From an uncultured Prevotellaceae bacterium (lineage in GTDB: Bacteria > Bacteroidota > Bacteroidia > Bacteroidales > Muribaculaceae): a stretch of DNA of 64,000 nucleotides. Location: assembly GCA_905210415.1 (NCBI GenBank), contig CAJLWM010000002.1, positions 12,842 through 76,841 of the forward strand, written 5' to 3'. The translations under genes were made by a program, and so were the position numbers. The notes beneath the pieces were generated by a model. That model was not told the DNA's origin, did not search any database, and was given only the letters and a program-made list of their open reading frames with translations. Of the stretch, positions 43,510-51,992 are shown one piece after another (position 1 is the first letter of the stretch; each line of letters opens with the position of its first letter).

Positions 43510-46500
43510 TTAGAATCTGCCAGGACCGCCAAAGCCTCTACCGCCAGGAGGTGGTCCAACAGGACGACCATCAGGACCGCCCGGGCCAAATCCGTCGTAA
43601 TCCATGCCAGATTTGCTCTTCTTGGCAAATGTCTGGAATCGATAGGAAACTGTGGCAAGCACATAGCGGCCAATGTTGTTGCTCCAGCTTTGCACTTCGT
43701 TTTGACCAGAGTTGCTGAAACTGATGCTCTTGCGTTGTCCGAGCATATCGTATGCCTTAACGCCCACGGTGGCATTTTTGCCCTTCAAGAATTGATATTC
43801 AAGCGAGGCATTCCATATCCATTGCTTGGTGTCGTAGCCCGATGAATAACCCGATGTGGCGGTGTAGTTTAAGTCGGTGTTGAGCACGAAGTTTGAGAAA
43901 TATAATGTGCCGTTGAATGCTCCTCCGTAAGAGTGGATGTCGCGGTTGTTGGTAGTGGTGAGGCTGTTGCGCGCTTGTTGATAGCCGTAGGTTGGGCGCA
44001 ACTCCAATTCAAGAATTGAAGTGCGGAAACTCATACCCGGCGAGATGTTTAAGTTGAGCGAACCAGCCTTGTTGAGCATATCGTCGGAGATGTGCTTCAA
44101 GATGCTTTCGGCCGATGAGAGGTCGCTGGTGGAGATGTCGCTACGACCCACGTTGTAGCTTTCGCTGCGGCTATAAGATAGGCGCATAAAGCTGCGGAAG
44201 AAGAAGCGCTTGCCCGGAAGTGGCATGCTCAGCATGTTCATCACGCTTGCGTTCCAACTGCCGTCGAGGTTGGTATAGGTAGATGCGCTCTTACCGGTGT
44301 TTTGGTCGGAGATTGTCACTGCCGAAACGTTGTTCTTGGTGTATTTGAATCGGGCGTTGATCATCCAGCTGCGTTGTGCCTCGCTATTGAAGTCGTTGAA
44401 GCGGAAGTTGAGGCGGTGGCTGAAAGTTGCCTTCAGATTAGGGTTACCAACCGAGATGCGCATTGGGTTGCTCACGTCGGGCACGGCTTGCAATTGGCTC
44501 ACCGATGGTTGGTCGGCGCTGGCGCGATAGTCGAGCGAGAGGCTGCGAGTCTTGGTGAACTTATATCTGAATCGGGCGTAAGGTGCTGGGCTCCATAGCC
44601 AGCTGGTGGTGATGTTGCGAGCAGGGTTGAGCAGGTCGTCGCTCTTCTGCATTGCACCCATCAATTGCACACCGGCATCAAGGTTGTAGGCTTTGTTCAC
44701 CTTCTTGTAGCCCACTTGTATGTTTTGCGTGAAGAATTGGTTGCGGAATTGGCTGCTCTGGTTGGCGTTGAACACGTCGAGAGCATCGTGCACGTCGTAG
44801 TCTCGGGCGAGGATGTCATATAGCATCTCTTCGTTTTCGAGGGTTGAGAATCCGAATGTGCGCTTCACCGAACGCTTGAAGTTCTCGTCGTTGAGCAGGC
44901 TGTACATAAAGTACTGGCTGTTGAGGGCTGTTGATGTGGTAGGCACATCAGAGAGAGTGGCGTAGCGGTCGAAAACGTTCTTGTCGCTGTTGTTGAATTT
45001 GTAGCTGCCGCGATAGGCAATTTGCAGGAAGTTGGCTTTTGATACGTCGCCGAGCGGTTCGGTCCAAGTGATACGTCCACTCACGGTGTTGCTCCAAGTG
45101 TGGTTGCGTATGAGTTGGGTGATGTCGTCGTCTTGGGTGTCGTCGCTCTCATATTGGTTTACGGTGTGAGTGATGTTGTTCTCGTGTGTGTTTGAGAGCT
45201 GATAGCGCAATTGTGCGCTGAAGCTACGACCCTTGTGCACCTTGAAGTTGTGGTTGTAGATCAGTTCGCCGTTGAAGTTGTAGCTTTTGCCGTTGTCAAC
45301 GTCTTGCTCCACGCTCTTGTTGATAGGTCGGAGCGACGAGATGTTGGCACCGGTGCTTGTTTGCGATACTGAGTTGTCCCAGCTCTTGTTGAAGTTGAGC
45401 TGCATGCCAGGGCGGAACTCAAATGTGTTGCAAGAGTCAATCTGCCAGCGCATTCTGAAGAAAGCGTTGAGGTTGTGGCGATTGTTGTTGCTGAGCGATT
45501 TCGACTCAGTGAGATTGGTGTAATCAGAAAAAGTGGTAGTGGTGGACTTTTGGCTTTGGTAGTCGCGGTTGGAGTGCGAATACATCACGTGGCCACCGAT
45601 GCGGAATTTCTCTTCCGAACCCACGTTGAAGTTAAAACCGAGGTTTTGGCTGCTGTTGATGCCGCTATTGCCGCCGCCACGCGAAAAGCGTGCTGCGCCG
45701 CCGTCGGTGAAGCCCATATTATTGGTGTTGTTGGCACCGCCGATGAGTGTGAATTGGTTGCCGTCGCGGAAGTAGTTGGCCATGCCGCGCGCCATATAGC
45801 GGTTGTCAGTGCCATATCCGCCGGTGATATTGCCCATCCAGCCTTGGTTCATACCCTTCTTCACAGTGAGGTTGATTACGGTTTCTTCCTCGCCGTCGTC
45901 CACGCCCGTGAGTCGGGCAAGGTCGCTTTTGCGGTCAATCACTTGCAGTTTGTCCACGATGTTGGCGGGCAAGTTTTTGCTTGCCACGGTGGCGTCGTCA
46001 GAGAAGAATTCTTTGCCGTCGACAAGAAACTTAGTCACCGTTTTGCCGTTGGCTGTGATAGAGCCGTCGCTGTTCACTTCCACGCCAGGCAAGCGCTTGA
46101 GCAGGTCTTCTACTACGGCGTTCACTTGGGTTTTATAGCTGCCCGCATTATATTCCACGGTGTCTTCTTTCACTGTGATTTCGGTCTTTACGCCCACTAC
46201 AGTGGCTTCCTTGAGCATAATGCTGCTTGGTGAGAGGGCAATCTCGCCGAGGGCTACGTTGCCACTTGCCGGCACGGTGATGGCGCGATTGACGGTGTTG
46301 TAGCCCAGATAAGAAATCTTCAGCACATATTTTCCTTGGGCTGGTGATGCTATAGAGAATTTGCCGTTTGCGTCGCTGGTGGCACCGTTCACGAAGGTGC
46401 TGTCGCGGTTGGCTTTCACCAGCCGGATGCTTGCCTCCATAAGTGGCGACTTATCGTCGGCACCTATCAGGCTGCCTGTGATTTTTGCGTTGGCGCACAA

Positions 46501-46554
46501 TGTCACTGCTATAGCCGAAAGAGTAGTGAGTAAATGATAGATGAACCTTTTCAT
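43510..46554 (-). CDS. TonB-dependent-receptor-like outer-membrane beta-barrel protein
   Basis: 1014 residues. A signal peptide (to about residue 23) is followed by a CarboxypepD-regulatory-like domain (about 24-110, GSLIGADDKSPLMEASIRL), a plug-like part (about 125-240, LLKRLPGVEVNSDGSITANGK and FLVDGKEFF) and a long barrel of the OMP_b-brl_3 type. The tail (about 985-1014) is rich in Gly, Pro and Arg (GFGPGGPDGRPVGPPPG), a common ending of this subfamily. The substrate is unknown; no SusD partner is next to it. It is a single transcription unit with its own terminator. Confidence 0.87.
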   Translation of the reverse strand: MKRFIYHLLTTLSAIAVTLCANAKITGSLIGADDKSPLMEASIRLVKANRDSTFVNGATSDANGKFSIASPAQGKYVLKISYLGYNTVNRAITVPASGNVALGEIALSPSSIMLKEATVVGVKTEITVKEDTVEYNAGSYKTQVNAVVEDLLKRLPGVEVNSDGSITANGKTVTKFLVDGKEFFSDDATVASKNLPANIVDKLQVIDRKSDLARLTGVDDGEEETVINLTVKKGMNQGWMGNITGGYGTDNRYMARGMANYFRDGNQFTLIGGANNTNNMGFTDGGAARFSRGGGNSGINSSQNLGFNFNVGSEEKFRIGGHVMYSHSNRDYQSQKSTTTTFSDYTNLTESKSLSNNNRHNLNAFFRMRWQIDSCNTFEFRPGMQLNFNKSWDNSVSQTSTGANISSLRPINKSVEQDVDNGKSYNFNGELIYNHNFKVHKGRSFSAQLRYQLSNTHENNITHTVNQYESDDTQDDDITQLIRNHTWSNTVSGRITWTEPLGDVSKANFLQIAYRGSYKFNNSDKNVFDRYATLSDVPTTSTALNSQYFMYSLLNDENFKRSVKRTFGFSTLENEEMLYDILARDYDVHDALDVFNANQSSQFRNQFFTQNIQVGYKKVNKAYNLDAGVQLMGAMQKSDDLLNPARNITTSWLWSPAPYARFRYKFTKTRSLSLDYRASADQPSVSQLQAVPDVSNPMRISVGNPNLKATFSHRLNFRFNDFNSEAQRSWMINARFKYTKNNVSAVTISDQNTGKSASTYTNLDGSWNASVMNMLSMPLPGKRFFFRSFMRLSYSRSESYNVGRSDISTSDLSSAESILKHISDDMLNKAGSLNLNISPGMSFRTSILELELRPTYGYQQARNSLTTTNNRDIHSYGGAFNGTLYFSNFVLNTDLNYTATSGYSSGYDTKQWIWNASLEYQFLKGKNATVGVKAYDMLGQRKSISFSNSGQNEVQSWSNNIGRYVLATVSYRFQTFAKKSKSGMDYDGFGPGGPDGRPVGPPPGGRGFGGPGRF

Positions 46555-46790
46555 CGTTCGCTGATTGCGTTTGTTACTTAAAATTATACCTGTTCTTCTG
46601 TTAAGCCCATTTCAGACGTTATAGGCATGGTGAAAACCGCTGCATTTCTGTGGTTAGCCGACTGTCTTTGGGTGATTTTACGGTTTTTAGATGCAAAGTT
46701 TGGCTTAAAGTTAAGATTTGATGCGAAAAAAATTATTAAAAAGGCTCCTGTTTACTAATTTGTGCGTATCAATTTCGTGTAATGTCGCTA

Positions 46791-48047
46791 TCAAAAGGCG
46801 GATGCGAATTTGGTGAAAGGAACAACCTTGATGCTATATCCGTCTTTGATTATTTCTCTCTCATCGTTGTTGGTGATGATTATCAGGTTGTTGCACTTTA
46901 GTTCTTCGGCACATTCTATAAGACTTGCAACCTCGCGTTTTTCGGTTTTGGGGGAGGTCATGTCGTAGCACACCTGAATCAGTTGGTGTATGTGTGCGCC
47001 CTTGCGTGTCACGAAGTCCACTTCGCGGTCGTTGCGCGAACGATAATAAAACAAAGAAGTCTCTACTTGAAATCCTTGGCGTAGCAGTTCCACAAACACC
47101 TCATTCTCCAGCAATCGTCCCAAATTCTCACTAATATTGAAGGCTTTTGATGTAACAAAACCATTGTCGATAACATATACCTTGGTAGCTGCCTTTTTCA
47201 TTAGCTTCAGTTTGTTGTTGAAGCGTGGCAAGTAATAGAACAAGTATGGTTCGTGCAGATAGTCCATGAACTTGCGTGTTGTGGTAACACTCGACATCGA
47301 TAGCTCGGTTGATATATCGTTGGCAGAAAGAGGGTTGCAGAAGTTTGATAGCAGGTATAGGGCAAGATTGTTCAGGTCGGTGATGTTGCGTATATTGTGG
47401 CGTTTTGCCACATCTTTCCATATTATAGAGTCGAATAGTGTGGAGAGATAACTGCGTGTGATGCTGCGCATATTGATGGTTTCGGGATAACCACCATTGC
47501 GCAGATAGTCGTCGGCAATCACGGTAATCTTGGCATTTTGTGTGTCGTTGTTGCCAAGAGCGTTAATGCCTTTCCATTGCAATGTTTCAGAAAGGCTGAA
47601 TGGCAGCATTTCCACTTGCAGATATCGACCTGTGAGCACAGTTGCCATTTCGCTGCTCAACATCTTGGCATTGCTGCCAGTGATAACAAGGTTCTTGCCG
47701 CGGCGGTATAATTTTGACACCCAAACGTCCCAGTCTTTCAGGTTCTGTACTTCGTCGAGCAATAAGTATTCATAGCCAGGGTATACTTCGTCGAGAGTGC
47801 GCATCACAAGATCTTCATCCCAATTTGATAGCAGAAGGTTGTCATCGAAATTGAGATATGCAAAGTTTTTGCCTTGCAACATAAGCAGGGCATATGTGGA
47901 TTTGCCTACACGTCGAGGGCCGGTGATGAGTTTTATCATTGGGTTGGCGAGAAGAACAGACGTGTCGGTGCTCGACTTGCGCATGAGGTAAGGTCGCGCT
48001 AATAGTTCATCGCGTTCCTTGCGCTGGTTTTGTATGATCGTATTCAT
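46791..48047 (-). CDS. AAA ATPase with DUF4143 domain
   Basis: 418 residues. Walker A GPRRVGKST (43-51), Walker B LLLDEVQ (about 95-101) and the C-terminal DUF4143 region with a predicted nuclease-like stretch YYRSRNDREVDFVTRKG (D-x-E-V-D-F). This family is abundant in Bacteroidetes, scattered as single genes, and of unknown role; toxin-like or genome-mobility functions have been proposed. No partner gene here. ATG at 48047. Confidence 0.88.
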   Translation of the reverse strand: MNTIIQNQRKERDELLARPYLMRKSSTDTSVLLANPMIKLITGPRRVGKSTYALLMLQGKNFAYLNFDDNLLLSNWDEDLVMRTLDEVYPGYEYLLLDEVQNLKDWDVWVSKLYRRGKNLVITGSNAKMLSSEMATVLTGRYLQVEMLPFSLSETLQWKGINALGNNDTQNAKITVIADDYLRNGGYPETINMRSITRSYLSTLFDSIIWKDVAKRHNIRNITDLNNLALYLLSNFCNPLSANDISTELSMSSVTTTRKFMDYLHEPYLFYYLPRFNNKLKLMKKAATKVYVIDNGFVTSKAFNISENLGRLLENEVFVELLRQGFQVETSLFYYRSRNDREVDFVTRKGAHIHQLIQVCYDMTSPKTEKREVASLIECAEELKCNNLIIITNNDEREIIKDGYSIKVVPFTKFASAF

Positions 48048-48211
48048 AATGCGCTTGTAATTTTAGTTGCTGGTTTGTAAGGGCAAATATATAGCTTTTT
48101 ATTCAATAAAACACGTTGTAGTGGATAAAAAAGTCGGATTTTATCCATTACGAAGCAATTTAGTGGATAAAATAGGGAATTTTTCAGAAATAGGTGAGAG
48201 AAAAATCTAAT

Positions 48212-48289
48212 GCTCCATCGGCATGCGGCATGCACCGGTGGCTGTGGTGCTGTTCGCCGCCTGATGGGCGGCGGAATGGGCGATGGAGC
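48212..48289. other. Compact multi-hairpin element in an intergenic region
   Basis: A perfect 9-bp outer stem GCTCCATCG/CGATGGAGC (48212-48220 with 48281-48289) encloses three hairpins: GCATGC-G-GCATGC (48221-48233), GCACC/GGTGC (48232-48250) and CGCCGCC/GGCGGCG (48255-48273). The stretch is much GC-richer than the surrounding AT-rich gap. No tRNA features. It lies upstream of the ABC exporter promoter. It could be a small structured RNA, a REP-type element or a protein-binding site. Confidence 0.45.
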
Positions 48290-48307
48290 TGATGGCTGGC
48301 GGCAATA

Positions 48308-48339
48308 TTGCTCGTATTCAATTATTATTGCTAATTTTG
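48308..48339 (+). promoter_or_regulatory. Promoter of the ABC exporter gene
   Basis: TTG (48308-48310), 21 bp, then TAATTTTG (48332-48339), an exact -7 match with normal spacing. The ATG is about 32 nt downstream. Confidence 0.6.
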
Positions 48340-48370
48340 CAGAGAATTAATAGAATATGCATATTTAAGA

Positions 48371-50197
48371 ATGAAAGAATTTCTGAAAATACTATACCGA
48401 TTTGTGCCTCGTTACAAGAAATACTTGGTGCTAAATGTGTCGTTTAATTTGCTTGCGGCGTTTCTCACGCTGTTCTCGTTTGCGCTTATCATTCCTATCC
48501 TGGAGATGCTGTTTAAGATTAATCCAGCCACATATAGTTATATGCCGCTCGGCAGCGGTTCGCTTAAGGAAGTGGTGGTAAACGATTTCTACTACTACAC
48601 GCAAATGGTGATAGAGCAGTGGGGACAGAGCATGGCGCTTGCGGTGCTCGCCGTGATGCTTGTGGTGATGACAGCCCTGAAGACGGGTAGTGCCTATCTG
48701 AGTGCTTTCTTCATGGTGCCCATACGCGCCGGAGTGGTGCGCGACATACGCAACACCATCTATCACAAGATTATGGAATTGCCGTTGGGCTTCTTCACCA
48801 ATGAGCGCAAGGGCGACGTGATGGCTCGTATGAGTGGCGATGTCACTGAGGTGGAAAATAGTATTATGGCATCGCTCGACATGATGTTTAAGAATCCTAT
48901 CATGATTATCGTTTGCCTCACCACAATGATAATGGTGAGTTGGCAGCTCACCGTGTTTGTGCTTGTGCTGCTGCCTGTGGCAGGATATGTGATGGGCAAG
49001 GTGGGCAAGCGCCTCAAGCGCGTGTCGCTTGAGGGTCAGACACAATGGGGCGTGATACTCTCAAATATCGAGGAGACGCTCGGCGGGCTGCGCATCATCA
49101 AGGCGTTTAATGCTCAGCATAAGGCAGAGGCGCGTTTTCGTGGCGAGAATGGCAAATTTGCGCAGATCACCACACGCATGATGCGTCGCCATGAGTTGGC
49201 TCACCCGATGAGCGAATTTTTGGGCACATCCACCATTGCCATCGTGCTGTGGTTTGGCGGCACGCTCATCTTGATGGGCAATAGCAGCATCAGTGCGGCA
49301 TCGTTTATCTATTATATGGTGATATTCTATAGCATCATCAATCCTGCCAAAGATCTCTCTAAGGCATCATATAGCATACAGCGCGGATTGGCATCGATGG
49401 AGCGTATCGACAAGATTTTGAAAGCCGAGAATCCGATAGCCGAACCAACCGATGCTAAGCCATTGCTTGCGCTCAAGCAGATGATTTCGTATAGCAACGT
49501 GCGCTTCCGTTATGGCAGCGAGTGGGTGGTGGACAATGTAAGCCTCGACATTCCTGCTGGCGCCACAGTGGCTCTTGTGGGTCAATCGGGTTCGGGAAAG
49601 AGCACCCTTGCCGACCTTTTGCCACGCTTCTACGATGTGAATGAGGGCTCGATAACCATCGACGGCATCGACATACGCCATGTGCGCACCACCGATTTGC
49701 GCGCATTGATGGGCAATGTCAATCAGGAGGCAATCTTGTTTAACGACACATTCTACAACAATATCACTTTCGGAGTGGAGCAGGCATCGATGGACGATGT
49801 GATACATGCCGCCAAGGTGGCTAACGCCTATGAGTTTATCATGGCGTCGGAGCAGGGATTCGACACCAATATCGGCGACCGTGGATGTCGCCTTTCTGGC
49901 GGCCAGCGCCAGCGCATAAGCATAGCGCGAGCCATATTGAAAAACCCTTCGATATTGATTCTCGATGAGGCCACATCGGCGCTCGACACCGAGAGCGAAC
50001 GATTGGTGCAGGAAGCCCTCGACAATCTTATGCACGGACGCACCACGCTGGTGATTGCCCACCGCCTGTCTACGATAAAGAATGCCGACTTGATATGCGT
50101 GATGCACGAGGGCCGCATAGTGGAGCGTGGCACACACGATGCGCTCATCGCTCAAGACGGCTACTACAAGCGATTGGTGGATATGCAGAAGTTTTGA
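48371..50197 (+). CDS. ABC exporter, MsbA-like (fused membrane and ATPase domains)
   Basis: 608 residues. Six membrane helices (about 20-320) and an ATPase domain with Walker A GQSGSGKST (404-412), a Q-loop in NVNQEAILF, signature LSGGQRQRIS (about 507-516), Walker B ILILDEATSALD and the H-loop in LVIAHRLST. The domain order and similarity fit lipid A or lipid exporters (MsbA) of the inner membrane, working as a homodimer. Other half-size drug or lipid exporters cannot be ruled out. It converges on the DUF4294 gene, with stops only 13 bp apart. Confidence 0.9.
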   Translation: MKEFLKILYRFVPRYKKYLVLNVSFNLLAAFLTLFSFALIIPILEMLFKINPATYSYMPLGSGSLKEVVVNDFYYYTQMVIEQWGQSMALAVLAVMLVVMTALKTGSAYLSAFFMVPIRAGVVRDIRNTIYHKIMELPLGFFTNERKGDVMARMSGDVTEVENSIMASLDMMFKNPIMIIVCLTTMIMVSWQLTVFVLVLLPVAGYVMGKVGKRLKRVSLEGQTQWGVILSNIEETLGGLRIIKAFNAQHKAEARFRGENGKFAQITTRMMRRHELAHPMSEFLGTSTIAIVLWFGGTLILMGNSSISAASFIYYMVIFYSIINPAKDLSKASYSIQRGLASMERIDKILKAENPIAEPTDAKPLLALKQMISYSNVRFRYGSEWVVDNVSLDIPAGATVALVGQSGSGKSTLADLLPRFYDVNEGSITIDGIDIRHVRTTDLRALMGNVNQEAILFNDTFYNNITFGVEQASMDDVIHAAKVANAYEFIMASEQGFDTNIGDRGCRLSGGQRQRISIARAILKNPSILILDEATSALDTESERLVQEALDNLMHGRTTLVIAHRLSTIKNADLICVMHEGRIVERGTHDALIAQDGYYKRLVDMQKF

Positions 50198-50210
50198 TGT
50201 GATGGAGCGG

Positions 50211-50885
50211 TTATAACGAGCCTTGCTCGATGGCTACGCAGATGCGTTCCACCATGGCATCGTTTTTGTCCTTCTCAGGATTGTAGGGGTTCTTCATGTT
50301 CACGCCGAAGAAGCGCCCAAAAGTCTGCCAGAATCCGGCGCGAAACGAGCCGAGAAATGCCTTCACGATGTTGTAGGACGTTTGATTGGTTTCGCGGTTG
50401 ATGAGTTTGCACAGCATCTTGCCTTGGCTGCGGGTCATCTTCTTCATCACTGGTTTGTATTGGCGGAAAATCTCCTTTTCGAAGCTTTTCAGATAAGCCT
50501 CTTTCTCCTTCTTTGTGGGGAAAGTCTCAAGATATTCGTAGGTCTCAAGCAGCGTGCTGCATATGAGCTTTGCGTAAGGCAGCGTGCGCTTCACGTCGCG
50601 CACGGTGCGCCAATAGAATTCTTCTTCCTTCTTGTTCTTAAACCGTTCGGGCGGGAAAATGGTGATCGGGTTAAACACGAGCATCATCAGCGTGTCGCCA
50701 CTCTCTTGGTCGCGGAAATGATAGTAGCCGGCAAACACCTTCTGTCGCGCCGAAGGAATCTCGGTCATAGCAGGCAGATTGTTCATAGGATTGTCGAGCT
50801 CCTCCTTTTTTGCCGTAGGCGAAGCCAAAGCACTGCTTATAGCGATGCTCATCACCGAGAACAATATTATCAAACGATGCGTCAT
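50211..50885 (-). CDS. DUF4294 family exported protein
   Basis: 224 residues from ATG 50885, chosen because it begins a signal peptide (MTHRLIILFSVMSIAISSAL). The frame is open to 51026, but that stretch carries a promoter and the terminator of the upstream operon. FYWRTVRDVKRTLPYAKLICSTLLETYEYLE is the family signature, and SQGKMLCKLINRETNQTSYNIVKAFLGSFRAGFWQ follows. Function unknown; found widely in Bacteroidetes as a single gene. Confidence 0.87.
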   Translation of the reverse strand: MTHRLIILFSVMSIAISSALASPTAKKEELDNPMNNLPAMTEIPSARQKVFAGYYHFRDQESGDTLMMLVFNPITIFPPERFKNKKEEEFYWRTVRDVKRTLPYAKLICSTLLETYEYLETFPTKKEKEAYLKSFEKEIFRQYKPVMKKMTRSQGKMLCKLINRETNQTSYNIVKAFLGSFRAGFWQTFGRFFGVNMKNPYNPEKDKNDAMVERICVAIEQGSL

Positions 50886-50902
50886 TAGCCTTAATTTGGC
50901 GA

Positions 50903-50910
50903 CAAAAATA
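50903..50910 (-). promoter_or_regulatory. Probable -7 element of the DUF4294 gene
   Basis: Minus-strand TATTTTTG fits TAnnTTTG, 17 nt before the chosen ATG. A TTG lies 22 bp upstream. Confidence 0.45.
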
Positions 50911-50973
50911 GTGCATAACGGGCTAATAGTGACAATAAATTCTATTAATATTTCTAAATTGCTGACCAATACG

Positions 50974-51008
50974 CAAAAGGGCGGGGTAGCCATCAGGCTC
51001 CCCACCCT
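50974..51008 (-). terminator. Terminator of the susC-susD-lipoprotein operon
   Basis: GGGG(T)AGCC pairs with GGCTCCCC around ATCA, followed on the minus strand by CGCCCTTTTGC. It lies about 90 bp past the lipoprotein stop. Confidence 0.6.
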
Positions 51009-51096
51009 ATGAAGTTCGTTGTCCAAATCCGCGCCGTAGGACCAACGCGATGAAGCGCAGTGTTATCCTATATTCGCGGTCTGGGTAAGTAATACG

Positions 51097-51975
51097 TTAT
51101 CTTGCCACCAATCCGGCAACGCCCACTGTGAGGGTCTTGTTGTCGGCAATACCATAGATAAATCGGCGATAAGCGCGGCCGAAATAGCCTGTGATGGTGA
51201 TGTTGCGCATGATGGTCTCTTTGCCGTTGGCATTGGTGTAAGTAGCCCAACCTTCGTCAACGCCATTCACAATCTTGCGGAAGCCGAAACGCTGTGTAGA
51301 GTATCCGCTGGAATTGTGTACGGTTTTCTTCACGTTCTTAACAAACCAGTCGGTGCATTCGCCGAATGCGATTGGTTCGCCATAAGGCTCATAATCATCG
51401 TCGTTGGTTGATTTGCCACCTTCTTTCATAAGCATCACCTGCAGTTTGTAGTCGATAGGTGTGAGAGTGCCGTCGGCAGATTGTGAGGCATACATGAAGT
51501 TGTAGAACTTAAATACTGCACCAGTCACTTCGGGGTCTTCGGTCTGCAGATTTGCAGGAGGCGTAGTTTCCTTAAACACAGCAGGTGCTTTGGTAAAGTC
51601 GTAGACCCAAACGGTGTTTTCTCCGGTAGACAATTCGCAAGAATTGTCGTAAACCTTAGTCAGTTTTGAGCTCTGATAAAGTTGGATTGTGTTTGTGCCA
51701 GGGGTGGTGGTGTAGAAGATGTTGGCCAAGCCGCTTGGGATGGCATTGTATCGAGCCAATAGTGCAGCGCCGTTGTTGACATACGAAACACCATTGATGA
51801 CGCTCTCATAGATATTGCTTGCAGAGCCGCTCACGCAAGGAACAACATAGTAGAGTTGGTACTTCGCGATTTTGCTTTCGTCTTGGGGAACGTAGTTATA
51901 CTCCACATTCTTATCGTCGCACGATGCAAAAAGCATTGCAATCAAGCCAAGTGCTAAATATTTCAGATTTTTCAT
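51097..51975 (-). CDS. Lipoprotein of the polysaccharide utilisation locus
   Basis: 292 residues with a lipoprotein signal (MKNLKYLALGLIAMLFASCDD; Cys about 19). The middle (about 60-135, GLANIFYTTTPGTNTIQLYQ...NTVWVYDF) resembles DUF4397-type beta domains, but no firm family is assigned. Placed 17 bp after the susD gene in the position of SusE/SusF-like surface glycan-binding proteins, so it may bind the same glycan at the cell surface. Confidence 0.75.
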   Translation of the reverse strand: MKNLKYLALGLIAMLFASCDDKNVEYNYVPQDESKIAKYQLYYVVPCVSGSASNIYESVINGVSYVNNGAALLARYNAIPSGLANIFYTTTPGTNTIQLYQSSKLTKVYDNSCELSTGENTVWVYDFTKAPAVFKETTPPANLQTEDPEVTGAVFKFYNFMYASQSADGTLTPIDYKLQVMLMKEGGKSTNDDDYEPYGEPIAFGECTDWFVKNVKKTVHNSSGYSTQRFGFRKIVNGVDEGWATYTNANGKETIMRNITITGYFGRAYRRFIYGIADNKTLTVGVAGLVAR

Positions 51976-51992
51976 AATCGTCAGTCTTGGGG

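Noticed and set aside
50886-51026. N-terminal extension of the DUF4294 protein
   Set aside because: The extension overlaps a consensus -7 element and the terminator hairpin of the upstream operon; the later ATG starts a proper signal peptide.
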